Source of the DNA: JBBILO01 sp037444855
Lineage (GTDB): Bacteria > Patescibacteriota > Microgenomatia > UBA1406 > GWC2-37-13
Reading direction: 5' to 3'
DNA: 64,000 nt
Assembly: GCA_037444855.1 (NCBI GenBank)
Contig: JBBILO010000004.1
Coordinates: 1 to 64,000, forward strand
Shown here piece after piece: positions 34,175-42,760 of the stretch; position 1 is the stretch's first letter; the number at the start of each line of letters is the position of its first letter. The position numbers were made by a program, and so were the translations under genes. Below the pieces are notes generated by a model. It was not told the DNA's origin. It saw only the letters and a list, made by a program, of their open reading frames with translations, and did no database searches.

Positions 34175-35881
34175 ATGTTTAATATCGTACCACAAGCATT
34201 GCTTAATTATCTTGTTGAGAGAAAATTCATTTCCAAAGCTCAAGCTAACTTTTATGAAGTCGACTCTCTTAATACAAACGAACCAATAGTTTTATATCTG
34301 TTAAAGAAAGAAGTTGTTAGCAAACAAGTTTTATTAGATGCTATTAGTCAAATTTCAAAAATTTCAACAGTTGATATCCTTAATATACCTATCGATCCAG
34401 AATCTTTGAGTTTAATTCCCATCTCTCTTGCCCGTAAATATTCAATTTTTCCCTTTCAATTAAAAAAAGACACCAACGAGCTGTATATCGCCACCAGTGA
34501 TCCATACGATCTTCATTTAAAAAATTTTTTAGAAAATAAGTCTGGTAAAAAAGTTATTTTCTTTTTTGCTTTTTTAGATGACATTGTGAAAGCTATTGAA
34601 AATAATTATATCCAATCAATCTCTAATGAAGTGATTGAAGCCTTGTCAGAGTCGTCAAACATTAAAAAGAAATCTCCATCTCCTGAAATGGCTGTAGTCA
34701 AAGAGGCACCGATAACGAAAATAGTAAATATTATCCTAGATTTTTCTATAAAAAGCCGAAGTTCTGATATTCATATCGAACCATCAGCTTATCGAACGAG
34801 AGTAAGATATCGAATCGATGGAATTCTTCATGAAAAATTGAGTTTGCCCAGAGAAATTCATGAGGCGCTCGTTTCAAGAATTAAAATTCTTTCCGGCATG
34901 AAGATTGATGAAAAAAGAATTTCCCAAGATGGTCGGTTTAGCTATCGATTTGGGGATGAAGAGATAGATTTGCGTGTTTCCACATTACCTACTGTTCATG
35001 GTGAAAAAATTGTTATGAGACTTTTAAAAAAGACAGGTGGTTTACCTTCGCTCTACGATCTAGGTTTGAGAGGAAGTCAGTTAAAAGATTTGGAAGAAGC
35101 GATTACAAAACCCTATGGTATTATTTTAGTCACCGGTCCAACTGGTTCTGGAAAGACAACTACCCTTTACTCCGTTTTATCAAAATTAAATAAACCTGGA
35201 GTTAATATTGTTACCCTTGAAGATCCGGTTGAGTATCAGATAGAAGGAATAAATCAGGTCCAAATCAACCCGCAAGCGGGATTAACTTTTGCCAATGGTT
35301 TAAGAGCATTTTTACGTCAGGATCCAAATATTATTCTTGTGGGAGAAATACGAGATAGAGAAACGACTCAGCTTGCTATCCAAGCAGCGTTGACCGGCCA
35401 TTTAGTTTTTTCAACTCTTCATACTAACAATGCTTCAACAGCAATTCCTAGATTAATAGATCTTGGTGCGGAGCCTTTTTTGATTTCCTCAGTCCTCACT
35501 GCCAGTATTGCTCAAAGGATCGTTAGAAGAGTTTGTTCTCATTGCAAGATCAGTTTTCTCCCTGAATCAGAAGTGATAGAAAATATTAAAAAAATTCTTG
35601 GACCATTAATTTCTCAAGAGAAAGAGAGACAACTAAAATTGTACCGTGGAACTGGTTGTAGTGAGTGTAATAATACTGGTTATTTAGGTCGAATTGGAAT
35701 TTTTGAAGTCTTGAAAATTACGCCTAAAATTAATAAATTAATTACTAAACAGGTGCCAGCGGCTGAAATTGAAAAACAAGCAATAGAAGAAGGATTTATC
35801 ACCATGCTTCAAGATGGCTATTTAAAAGTTTTAGATGGCATAACTACAATTGAGGAAGTTTTAAGAGTGGCTGAAATTTAA
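34175..35881 (+). CDS. pilB: Type IV pilus extension ATPase PilB
   Basis: Secretion-type ATPase powering pilus extension. The N-terminal MshEN-type domain (residues 1-150) has ARKYSIFPFQL. The ATPase core has Walker A GPTGSGKTTTLYSVL (about 325-339), Asp box VTLEDPVEYQIEGINQVQIN, Walker B NIILVGEIRDRETTQLAIQA and His box ALTGHLVFSTLHTNNA. A tetracysteine zinc motif follows (VCSHC ... CSECNNTGYLGRIGIFE), a PilB/GspE hallmark. 568 residues. It heads pilB-pilT-pilC (11-bp and 3-bp gaps). Confidence 0.97.
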   Translation: MFNIVPQALLNYLVERKFISKAQANFYEVDSLNTNEPIVLYLLKKEVVSKQVLLDAISQISKISTVDILNIPIDPESLSLIPISLARKYSIFPFQLKKDTNELYIATSDPYDLHLKNFLENKSGKKVIFFFAFLDDIVKAIENNYIQSISNEVIEALSESSNIKKKSPSPEMAVVKEAPITKIVNIILDFSIKSRSSDIHIEPSAYRTRVRYRIDGILHEKLSLPREIHEALVSRIKILSGMKIDEKRISQDGRFSYRFGDEEIDLRVSTLPTVHGEKIVMRLLKKTGGLPSLYDLGLRGSQLKDLEEAITKPYGIILVTGPTGSGKTTTLYSVLSKLNKPGVNIVTLEDPVEYQIEGINQVQINPQAGLTFANGLRAFLRQDPNIILVGEIRDRETTQLAIQAALTGHLVFSTLHTNNASTAIPRLIDLGAEPFLISSVLTASIAQRIVRRVCSHCKISFLPESEVIENIKKILGPLISQEKERQLKLYRGTGCSECNNTGYLGRIGIFEVLKITPKINKLITKQVPAAEIEKQAIEEGFITMLQDGYLKVLDGITTIEEVLRVAEI

Positions 35882-35892
35882 GATTAATTACT

Positions 35893-36945
35893 ATGACAAT
35901 TTTTGATCTTTTTGATGAGGTGATTGCGAGAAATGCTTCTGATCTTCATCTGATTTATGATTATCATCCAACTGTGAGAATTAATAACCAGTTATTTTCC
36001 TTATCACAATATTCTAGGCTAAACGAAGAAACTTTAAAAAATTTAATTTTATCCATTTTAACTCCTGAGCAAAAAGAAAATCTATTCCTCAATAAAGATA
36101 TTGATTTTGCTTACGAGTATCAGGGATATCGATTCAGAACTAATATTTATTTTAGTCGTGAAAAGATAGCAGCTGCTTTTCGCTTGATAAATAAAACGAT
36201 TGGTGATTTAAAAGATCTCAATCTTCCTGAACATCTAAAATCAGTTACTAATTTTAATCAAGGATTAATTATCGTAACTGGTCCAACCGGGGAAGGCAAA
36301 TCAACGACCATCGCCGCTCTTATTAATTTAATTAATCTTAATCAGTTTAAACATATAATTACGATTGAAGATCCGATCGAGTATTTATTTCCTAAGGGAA
36401 AGTCTATTATCTCTCAGCGTGAAGTCCATCAAGATACTTTATCATGGCGGGCAGCTTTACGATCAGCCCTTCGTGAGGATCCCGATGTTGTTCTTATTGG
36501 AGAGATGAGAGATTACGAAACGATCCAAGCGGTGTTGACAATAGCTGAAACAGGTCACTTAGTTTTTTCCTCTCTTCATACTGGATCAGCGCCTGAAGCG
36601 ATCAATCGGATTATCGATGTTTTTCCTTCACATCAGCAAAATCAAGCGAAAACTCAACTAGCTATGGTTTTGCGGACAATCATTGCTCAGCGATTAATTC
36701 CTGTTTTTGATAGTTCTTATCGAATCCCTGCATTAGAAATTCTCCATAATAATCCTTCCGTCGCCTCAATCATTAGAGAAGGAAAAACACATCTTTTAGA
36801 TAATGTTTTGGAAACATCTGAGGCTTCTGGGATGATTATTTTTGAAAAATACCTCTTAAGACTCTATAATGAAGGGTTGATCACCAAAGAAAATGCATAT
36901 CTTTATGCCATTAGACCTGACGAAGTGAAAAAATTTATTAAATAA
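35893..36945 (+). CDS. pilT: Type IV pilus retraction ATPase PilT
   Basis: Motor for pilus retraction (twitching, DNA uptake). Walker A is GPTGEGKSTTIAAL (about residues 129-142). ITIEDPIEYLF, Walker B DVVLIGEMRDYETIQAVLT and the His box AETGHLVFSSLHTG follow. The C-terminus contains VFPSHQQNQAKTQLAMVLR and AQRLIP, which are PilT-like; the AIREG-type motif appears as SIIREGKT. No zinc Cys motif, as expected. 350 residues is the family norm. Its presence implies a retractile pilus. Confidence 0.96.
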   Translation: MTIFDLFDEVIARNASDLHLIYDYHPTVRINNQLFSLSQYSRLNEETLKNLILSILTPEQKENLFLNKDIDFAYEYQGYRFRTNIYFSREKIAAAFRLINKTIGDLKDLNLPEHLKSVTNFNQGLIIVTGPTGEGKSTTIAALINLINLNQFKHIITIEDPIEYLFPKGKSIISQREVHQDTLSWRAALRSALREDPDVVLIGEMRDYETIQAVLTIAETGHLVFSSLHTGSAPEAINRIIDVFPSHQQNQAKTQLAMVLRTIIAQRLIPVFDSSYRIPALEILHNNPSVASIIREGKTHLLDNVLETSEASGMIIFEKYLLRLYNEGLITKENAYLYAIRPDEVKKFIK

Positions 36946-36948
36946 AAG

Positions 36949-38151
36949 ATGAAATATCAAGTTAAAATCTCCAAAGACAGTAAAATTTTTACTCGAGTGA
37001 TCGAATCGGAAAACGAAAAAACATTGATTAATTTTTTAAAAAATCAAGGTTATTTTATCATTGATATTAAATCGATAGACTTAAATAAAATTCCATTGTT
37101 TGCTAATTTCTTTGATAGAGTGACGTTTGACGATATCGTTAATTTTACTCGGCAATTGGCAATGATGCTTAATGCTGGGTTAACATTGATCGATGCTCTT
37201 AATATTTTAAAACAGCAAACTGTTAAAAAGAGTTATTTTAATTTACTTGAAGATATAGATAAAGAAATTAGAAGTGGAAATAGTTTCTATAACGCCTTAA
37301 AAAAACACAAAAATTATTTTTCTAACTTATATATTGCCTTAGTAAGATCCGGCGAAGCTTCAGGCAAGCTCAATGAGATTTTGCTTAAATTGGCAGATAC
37401 CCTTGAAGGAGAAAAAGAATTCAAGAGCAAAATTAGTTCAGCTCTTATCTATCCAATTATTATTATCGTGGCGATGTTTGGGGTAATGTTTATCATGGTT
37501 GCTTTTGTTATTCCAAAGTTGCTAGGACTCTATAAAGATTTTAATATTGACCTTCCTTTTACAACGAAAATTCTTATTTTTATTTCTAACGTAACGGTTA
37601 AAATGTGGCCATTCATTTTAACAGTGATCTTTGGTTTACTCATTATTGGCCAGAGATTACTTAAAATTGAGCCAATACGCTATAAAATTGATGAAAAAAT
37701 TTTAAAAGTACCAGTTTTTGGTCAGATTATTCAAAAAGCGGCTTTGGTTAATACGACAAGAACTTTATCAATCTTAATTAAAAGTGGTATTTCTATTTTG
37801 GATGGATTACAAATTGTTACTGATATTGTTGACAATCTTGTTTATAAAAAAGCATTTCTACGAATTTATAAGGAGGTAGAAAAAGGAATCACTCTAGGCA
37901 ACGCTTTAAGTAATGCTGGTATCTTTCCTCCAATATTGATTCAAATGACAACAGTTGGTGAGGAAACCGGCCATTTAGATGAGACCTACGAAAAAATCTC
38001 TAGATATTTTGAGATGGAGTCTGAACTGGCATTAAAATCAGCCACCGCCCTGATTGAACCGGCGATTTTGGTGTTTCTTGGCATTGGAGTGGGCTTCTTA
38101 GTGATTTCAGTCATTACCCCAATTTATAATTTAACAACCTCCTTTAAATAA
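36949..38151 (+). CDS. pilC: Type IV pilus platform protein PilC
   Basis: Inner-membrane platform on which PilB/PilT act. It has two GspF domains: first with FTRQLAMMLNAGLTLIDALN and ALVRSGEASGKLNEIL, second with NTTRTLSILIKSGISILDGL and MTTVGEETGHLDETY. Three hydrophobic helices are seen (around residues 165-190, 215-235 and 370-395). 400 residues is standard. It ends the plus-strand pilus run; no prepilin peptidase (PilD) gene is present in this window. Confidence 0.96.
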   Translation: MKYQVKISKDSKIFTRVIESENEKTLINFLKNQGYFIIDIKSIDLNKIPLFANFFDRVTFDDIVNFTRQLAMMLNAGLTLIDALNILKQQTVKKSYFNLLEDIDKEIRSGNSFYNALKKHKNYFSNLYIALVRSGEASGKLNEILLKLADTLEGEKEFKSKISSALIYPIIIIVAMFGVMFIMVAFVIPKLLGLYKDFNIDLPFTTKILIFISNVTVKMWPFILTVIFGLLIIGQRLLKIEPIRYKIDEKILKVPVFGQIIQKAALVNTTRTLSILIKSGISILDGLQIVTDIVDNLVYKKAFLRIYKEVEKGITLGNALSNAGIFPPILIQMTTVGEETGHLDETYEKISRYFEMESELALKSATALIEPAILVFLGIGVGFLVISVITPIYNLTTSFK

Positions 38152-38212
38152 TCTTAAATAAAATTCGCACGAGGACTGGCTAAAAGTTGATTATTTTATG
38201 CTAATATTTTTT

Positions 38213-39928
38213 TTATAATTTTTTGTCGACTTTTTTGTAAATTCTGATTACCGGATGGTCAAAAACCGTCCAAGTCTCCTCGGCTTCTTCATCAGGAAAC
38301 TCCAGAAGTTTTTTTCCTAATAACTCGATTTTTGGAAAATTTGAAAAAGTTTTAATTAATTGGTATTGGCTTGAAAAAAGAAGATTCTGATAATAATTTT
38401 GTAAAAGAGGGTATTTTTTTAATATTTCTTTACACCTATTTTTATCGTAGCTGATGTCATTGGCATTAAAAATGCACGTATAATTATAGATTAATCTTCT
38501 TGAAGGGATAATGATATAATCTGCTTTTTTGAGATATTGTTCCAGGTCTACCTGAAGCAAACGATCATTATCAAGATCATAAAAATTAAATGCAACATAA
38601 TCGAATTTTTTTCCATTAGTTTCATCGATTGTAAAGGGAACATCGACAACGTTAGCGGTTTCTGATAAAATAAAAGCATTATTTTCTAAGTGTTGAAAAA
38701 TCCATTTAGAAGCTGTAATTCTTATATCCTCATTTTGATAAATTGAAAAAAATGTTATCCCGGGGAGAATTGAAACAAACAATAGTAAAAGGTATAAAAA
38801 ATTAGATTTTATTTTCATCAAAAAAATTACCGAGAAAACTAACATTAAAGGAAAAATTGGTGCAAGAAAACGGGACCATTTTACATAAAGAAAAGCATTA
38901 ATCAAAAAATAAGAAATGATACTCATCTTAAGAATTAGATTTTTCTTATCTTTCCATGAGGTAAGAATAAATCCCAGCAAAAACAAGATAAATAACGGCC
39001 AACCAAGTGAATATGGAAAAATTTTAAAAAATTGGAACATTATAGGGATACTCTTTTCAAATTGATAAGTATAAAAGACTTTTATTCTCCCAGTCGCTAC
39101 AGCCGTTTCATAGTTAATTGATGATAAAAATTCGGCAGAGTTTAAAAAATTATGTGGTGAAGAAATGAAAAAAAATAATAAGGTATAAAGTAAGAAAATT
39201 AATTGGTTGACAAATCTTTCCTGCCATGTTTTTGACTTAAGAAAAAAAGTAATTAAAACAGTGATCAAGAATGTTAAACTACTAACTTTTGTTCCAAGAG
39301 ACAAGCCTGACAACAATCCAAGAAAAAAGACATTTTTTCTGCTTAAGGGGCGATCTAACATCATTTTAAGACATAAATAGACGATGCCTGTATAAAAAAA
39401 CATCAAAAGAGACTCGGTAGTGCCAAAGTGAGCGTATTGGATAAAAAAAGGGACAAAAATAAAAACAGACAAACTTAAAAGAAAACGCCAACTTTTTTCA
39501 GGATAAATCAATCTAAAAATATGCAGTAGGAGATAAAAATTTAAAATACTAGCCAACAAAGAGGTAATTCTTAGAGAAAGGACAGCCTCGGGGTAAGTAA
39601 TTATTAAATCGGGATATTTTTTTATAAAGTGAATTAAATTTAGCCATATCAAGCTTAAATAAAGAGGTAATTGTCCGTAGGCATAAAAATGAGGTTGATA
39701 ACAATTTTTCAACCAGAGGAAAAAATGATTGAAATTTAAGCCTGATGATAAATCATAAGGTGGACAGCGAAGATTTTGAAGGGCAACAGCCATATTTCTT
39801 TCATCCGGATGCATTGGCAGTGGTAGTCCCCAACTAATATTAGTAATTCTTGTTAAAATAAGACTGCTAAGAAGAAAAACCCAACAGATAAAAGATATTA
39901 ATCTCTTGATTTTTTTGAATTTTTTCAT
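38213..39928 (-). CDS. Membrane glycosyltransferase (GT39/PMT-like)
   Basis: 571 residues with about ten membrane helices. The first loop has SWGLPLPMHPDERNMAVAL, where the acidic pair follows the first helix as in GT-C enzymes such as ArnT/PMT. LGLLSGLSLGTKVSSLTFL is another typical piece of dolichyl-phosphate-mannose transferase-like proteins. The soluble C-terminal part is short. Likely it transfers a polyprenyl-linked sugar outside the membrane; acceptor unknown. It converges with pilC (61-bp gap) and lies next to the pilus locus, so pilus or surface glycosylation is an option. Confidence 0.82.
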   Translation of the reverse strand: MKKFKKIKRLISFICWVFLLSSLILTRITNISWGLPLPMHPDERNMAVALQNLRCPPYDLSSGLNFNHFFLWLKNCYQPHFYAYGQLPLYLSLIWLNLIHFIKKYPDLIITYPEAVLSLRITSLLASILNFYLLLHIFRLIYPEKSWRFLLSLSVFIFVPFFIQYAHFGTTESLLMFFYTGIVYLCLKMMLDRPLSRKNVFFLGLLSGLSLGTKVSSLTFLITVLITFFLKSKTWQERFVNQLIFLLYTLLFFFISSPHNFLNSAEFLSSINYETAVATGRIKVFYTYQFEKSIPIMFQFFKIFPYSLGWPLFILFLLGFILTSWKDKKNLILKMSIISYFLINAFLYVKWSRFLAPIFPLMLVFSVIFLMKIKSNFLYLLLLFVSILPGITFFSIYQNEDIRITASKWIFQHLENNAFILSETANVVDVPFTIDETNGKKFDYVAFNFYDLDNDRLLQVDLEQYLKKADYIIIPSRRLIYNYTCIFNANDISYDKNRCKEILKKYPLLQNYYQNLLFSSQYQLIKTFSNFPKIELLGKKLLEFPDEEAEETWTVFDHPVIRIYKKVDKKL

Positions 39929-39934
39929 ATAATA

Positions 39935-39940
39935 ATAATA
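39935..39940 (-). promoter_or_regulatory. Leaderless -10 box of the 38213-39928 gene
   Basis: TATTAT on the minus strand, 6 nt before the ATG. The surrounding ATA repeats make the exact box uncertain. Confidence 0.4.
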
Positions 39941-39991
39941 AATTATAAGAGTTTTATATTTACTTTATATTTTATTGATATTTTAAAATTA

Positions 39992-40258
39992 ATGAACACA
40001 TACGAGTTAGTTCTTCTTCTTAGAAATAAAGAAGAAATCAATCAAATCAAAGATTTTCTAAATAAAAATAAAATTACTCTCAATAAAGTTGATGAATGGG
40101 GTGAAAAAGTTCTAGCATACAAAATTAAATCATTGAAAAAAGCATTTTACTATCTTCTTGATATTTCAATTGAAAATAAAAATACTTTAAACCTTAGGAA
40201 ATGGTTAAACTATAATGATAAAGTTATTCGTTATTTATTATTAGTTAAAAAAAGGTAA
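39992..40258 (+). CDS. rpsF: Ribosomal protein bS6
   Basis: Small-subunit protein that pairs with S18. It begins NTYELVLLLRNKEEI, then GEKVLAYKIKSLKKAFYYLL and a C-terminal DKVIRYLLLVKK, the standard S6 fold order. 88 residues, without the acidic tail of enterobacterial S6. First gene of rpsF-ssb-rpsR; 2 bp separate it from ssb. A TATTTT box 7 nt before the ATG may serve as -10. Confidence 0.95.
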   Translation: MNTYELVLLLRNKEEINQIKDFLNKNKITLNKVDEWGEKVLAYKIKSLKKAFYYLLDISIENKNTLNLRKWLNYNDKVIRYLLLVKKR

Positions 40259-40260
40259 TT

Positions 40261-40773
40261 ATGGCTAATCGATGTGTCAACAAAGTGATTTTAATTGGTA
40301 ATTTAACTCGTGATCCTGAATTGCGATTTACCCCGGAAGGAGTGCCGGTTTGTACCTTTGGAGTTGCCACCAACCGGAGTTGGTTAACCAGTGATGGACA
40401 AAAAAAAGAAGAAGTCCAATATCATCGTATTGTTGCCTGGCAAAAGCTGGCTGAGCTATGCGCCAAACTTCTTACTAAGGGAAAAAAAGTTTATTTGGAA
40501 GGAAGGATTACCTACAGGACTTTTACGGGAAAGGATAATCAAGAGAGAATGGTTGCCGAAATCGTTCTTGAAGACTTTGTTAGTTGTGACAATCGAAATA
40601 AGAAGGGAGAGATGGCGATAGAAAATGAGACGAGTGAAAAATCAACGATAAATACGCAAGGTAATGAAAATAAAGAGAAAGAAAAAGATTCACCAGATCA
40701 ATCTGAACCAAATTTAAGCACTGAATCTTTGACTAATCAAGAAGATGTTAACCCTGAAGATATACCATTTTGA
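40261..40773 (+). CDS. ssb: Single-stranded DNA-binding protein
   Basis: OB-fold protein coating ssDNA in replication and repair. It begins RCVNKVILIGNLTRDPELRF; the core contains FGVATNRSW, QYHRIVAWQKLAELCAKLL and KVYLEGRITYRTF. A hydrophilic linker (about residues 115-160) leads to the acidic tip NPEDIPF, the conserved partner-docking end (DxIPF). 170 residues. It ends with TGA, so UGA is a stop in this organism. Lies between rpsF and rpsR as in most bacteria. Confidence 0.97.
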   Translation: MANRCVNKVILIGNLTRDPELRFTPEGVPVCTFGVATNRSWLTSDGQKKEEVQYHRIVAWQKLAELCAKLLTKGKKVYLEGRITYRTFTGKDNQERMVAEIVLEDFVSCDNRNKKGEMAIENETSEKSTINTQGNENKEKEKDSPDQSEPNLSTESLTNQEDVNPEDIPF

Positions 40774-40797
40774 TCATTTTTAACTTGAAATTAAAAT

Positions 40798-41016
40798 ATG
40801 GATTGTTTTTTTTGCAAATTTAAAATTAATCCTAGTTTTAAAGAAATTGATAACTTGACTAAATTTTTATCCCCAAGAGGAAAAATTCTTGGTCGAAAAA
40901 AATCTGGACTGTGCGCTAAACATCAGCGAAGTTTATCGAAGCAAGTAAAATACGCTAGATTTTTAGCATTGATTCCTTATGTGTCTTATCATTCGCTAAA
41001 GATTAAAGAGTCTTAA
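40798..41016 (+). CDS. rpsR: Ribosomal protein bS18
   Basis: Small-subunit partner of S6. It begins MDCFFCKFK (CxxC), then LTKFLSPRGKILGRKKSGLC and KHQRSLSKQVKYARFLALIP, the conserved core. A second Cys-His pair (LCAKH) suggests a zinc-binding form. 72 residues. In most bacteria rplI (bL9) comes next; here a membrane methyltransferase follows instead. Confidence 0.95.
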   Translation: MDCFFCKFKINPSFKEIDNLTKFLSPRGKILGRKKSGLCAKHQRSLSKQVKYARFLALIPYVSYHSLKIKES

Positions 41017-41023
41017 ATTGATA

Positions 41024-41566
41024 ATGATTTTTTTATCTTTAACAATACTAATTTTATCTCTATCCTTTTTAATATTATTTAATTTTTACTTGATTTCTTT
41101 ACTGATTTCAACCTTTTATGGCGCTCCTTTTGTTCCAACAGATAAAAAAAAGATTAAGAGTATTTTAGAGAAAGCGAGGTTAACAAAAAATAGTTATTTT
41201 TATGAATTGGGATGTGGAGATGGAAGAATTGTCAATTTCGCTGTTAAATACTATCAGGTCAAAGGAATTGGGATTGAAATTAATCCATTCTTCATTGTGG
41301 TTTTAAGATTCAAGTCTTGGTTTACTAAAAAAGATAATCCTCAATATTTGTTTAAGAATTTTTTTAACGTTAATTTACAAAAAGCCGATTATATTTATTG
41401 CTTTTTGCTTCCAAAACAGCTTTTTCTTTTAAGAAAAAAGTTTGAAAGGGAACTAAAAAAGGGGACAATTATTATTTCACATGGTTTTAAAATTCCTCGC
41501 TGGAATAAAAAAATCTATGACCAGATAGTTGACCAACGCTTCTCGACATATTTTTATCGATTTTAA
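41024..41566 (+). CDS. Membrane-anchored SAM-dependent methyltransferase (FAM173-like)
   Basis: One or two N-terminal membrane helices (residues 1-30) are followed by GAPFVPTDKKKIKSIL, a motif seen in FAM173-type protein lysine methyltransferases. Motif I is YELGCGDGRIVNFA and the motif II-like segment is GIGIEINPFFIVVLRF. A NADYIYCFLLP-like strand reads KADYIYCFLLPKQ. Class I fold, 181 residues from ATG 41024; a TTG directly after the rpsR stop (41018) would add two residues. The substrate is unknown. It takes the place of rplI after rpsR. Confidence 0.82.
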   Translation: MIFLSLTILILSLSFLILFNFYLISLLISTFYGAPFVPTDKKKIKSILEKARLTKNSYFYELGCGDGRIVNFAVKYYQVKGIGIEINPFFIVVLRFKSWFTKKDNPQYLFKNFFNVNLQKADYIYCFLLPKQLFLLRKKFERELKKGTIIISHGFKIPRWNKKIYDQIVDQRFSTYFYRF

Positions 41567-41567
41567 C

Positions 41568-41597
41568 TTGATCTTTTTTTAAAAATTTGATTAGAAT
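41568..41597 (+). promoter_or_regulatory. Leaderless promoter of the 41604-42197 gene
   Basis: TTGATC (-35), 18-bp spacer, TAGAAT (-10), then exactly 6 nt to the ATG. Confidence 0.55.
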
Positions 41598-41603
41598 AAA
41601 AGT

Positions 41604-42197
41604 ATGAAAAAGAAATTATTTATTTTCCCCCTTTTTTTTATTGTATTGATCATCAATTTTTATATCGTTATGATCCTTAATATTCAAAATAAAAATCAGG
41701 ATATGGTTCAAAAAATATTTTACGAAATAAATCATATTAACAATCAAAATAACTTTTCTGTGCTTCCTTCCTTGGATAAATCATCGGTTAATTTCGAAAC
41801 AGAATTGGTTTTAGGCGATAGTCGGCTTGCCAACTTAAAATCATTTTTTAGAAAATATAATTCTCCACTTTATGACTATGCCGAAAAGATTATTGAGGTT
41901 TCCGATCGATATCATTTTGACTATCGATTGCTACCAGCAATCGCCATGCAAGAATCAAATTTGTGTTTAAAAATTCCTGAAAATTCTCATAATTGTTGGG
42001 GTTGGGGGATTTACGGAGACAAGGTAACAAAATTTAATTCATATGAGGAAGCGATTGAAGTTGTTGCTAAGGGAATTAAAGAAGAATACCTAGATAAGGG
42101 TTTAGTGACGGCTTCTCAGATAATGAAAAAGTATACTCCACCTTCGACTGGAAGCTGGGCAAAAGGAGTTAATTTATTTATAAGATTATTGGAATAA
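41604..42197 (+). CDS. Membrane-anchored glucosaminidase/lysozyme-like protein
   Basis: Putative peptidoglycan hydrolase. The N-terminal hydrophobic anchor (about residues 5-28) is followed by a lysozyme-like domain. This has YRLLPAIAMQESNLCLKIPE (catalytic Glu candidate in QESN), NCWGWGIYGDKVTKF, EAIEVVAKGIKEEYLDKG and STGSWAKGVNLF. The same pattern, including WGWG/FGWG, is seen in the paralogue at 43629-44192. 197 residues. It has its own leaderless-type promoter and converges with the 42199-42726 gene (1-bp gap). Confidence 0.82.
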   Translation: MKKKLFIFPLFFIVLIINFYIVMILNIQNKNQDMVQKIFYEINHINNQNNFSVLPSLDKSSVNFETELVLGDSRLANLKSFFRKYNSPLYDYAEKIIEVSDRYHFDYRLLPAIAMQESNLCLKIPENSHNCWGWGIYGDKVTKFNSYEEAIEVVAKGIKEEYLDKGLVTASQIMKKYTPPSTGSWAKGVNLFIRLLE

Positions 42198-42198
42198 T

Positions 42199-42726
42199 TT
42201 ACTGAACTGATCGCGCTGCTTGTAGTTCTTGAGAAAGAGAATATTGGGTTCCCATTTTCTTTGAACGGGCTAAAAACAAAGAACCTCTTTTTTTCTTTCT
42301 TGTAACTAAAGCCTCAAGCCAGGTTTTTGATTCGGTGACTCTTTTTCTTAAATTTCTTAAAATTGAAATGATGATTTCTAGGAAATTAATAGTATAAACA
42401 TTGGGTTTTTCATCTGTTGTGATAAACGTTAGATTCTCAATATCCTTCACTTCAGTTAATAAATTTTTTTGGGTCGCTTTGATCGCCTCAATCTCCTTTT
42501 TTATTACTTCTAATAACTCCTTAATTTTTCTTCTTATAACTTCTTGTTCGTAATAATGGTGGTAGTTAAAGATTGTATATTCCCTTCTTTGGGTAGTTGA
42601 AAGAGTAAAAGATTTTTCTTTGGAAGTTTGGTGCTCACCAGCAATATGCGATAATTTTACTTTCTCTAATTCGTTTAAATTTGTCTTTACTCTGTTATTT
42701 TGTTTTTGGAATTTTATTGAAAACAT
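42199..42726 (-). CDS. CPR-type protein of unknown function (possibly DUF5660)
   Basis: No assigned function. Features: KLSHIAGEHQTSKEKSF (about residues 28-44), a long coiled coil (about 65-100), then NVYTINFLEIIISILRNLRK, KTWLEALVTRKKKRGSLFLA and a C-terminal LSQELQAARSVQ. From memory this C-terminal pattern (VYxINFxE, RKKKRGSxF, GTxxxLSxE..RS) is that of a Microgenomates-enriched family annotated DUF5660; this is a recollection, not a search. No signal peptide; probably cytoplasmic. 175 residues, with its own promoter overlapping the tig end. Confidence 0.8.
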   Translation of the reverse strand: MFSIKFQKQNNRVKTNLNELEKVKLSHIAGEHQTSKEKSFTLSTTQRREYTIFNYHHYYEQEVIRRKIKELLEVIKKEIEAIKATQKNLLTEVKDIENLTFITTDEKPNVYTINFLEIIISILRNLRKRVTESKTWLEALVTRKKKRGSLFLARSKKMGTQYSLSQELQAARSVQ

Positions 42727-42731
42727 AGCTT

Positions 42732-42760
42732 ATCTTACTATAGGTTAAGAAGAAAGTCAA
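42732..42760 (-). promoter_or_regulatory. Promoter of the 42199-42726 gene
   Basis: TTGACT (-35), 17-bp spacer, TAAGAT (-10), 5 nt to the ATG. The -35 box lies inside the tig coding end. Confidence 0.6.
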
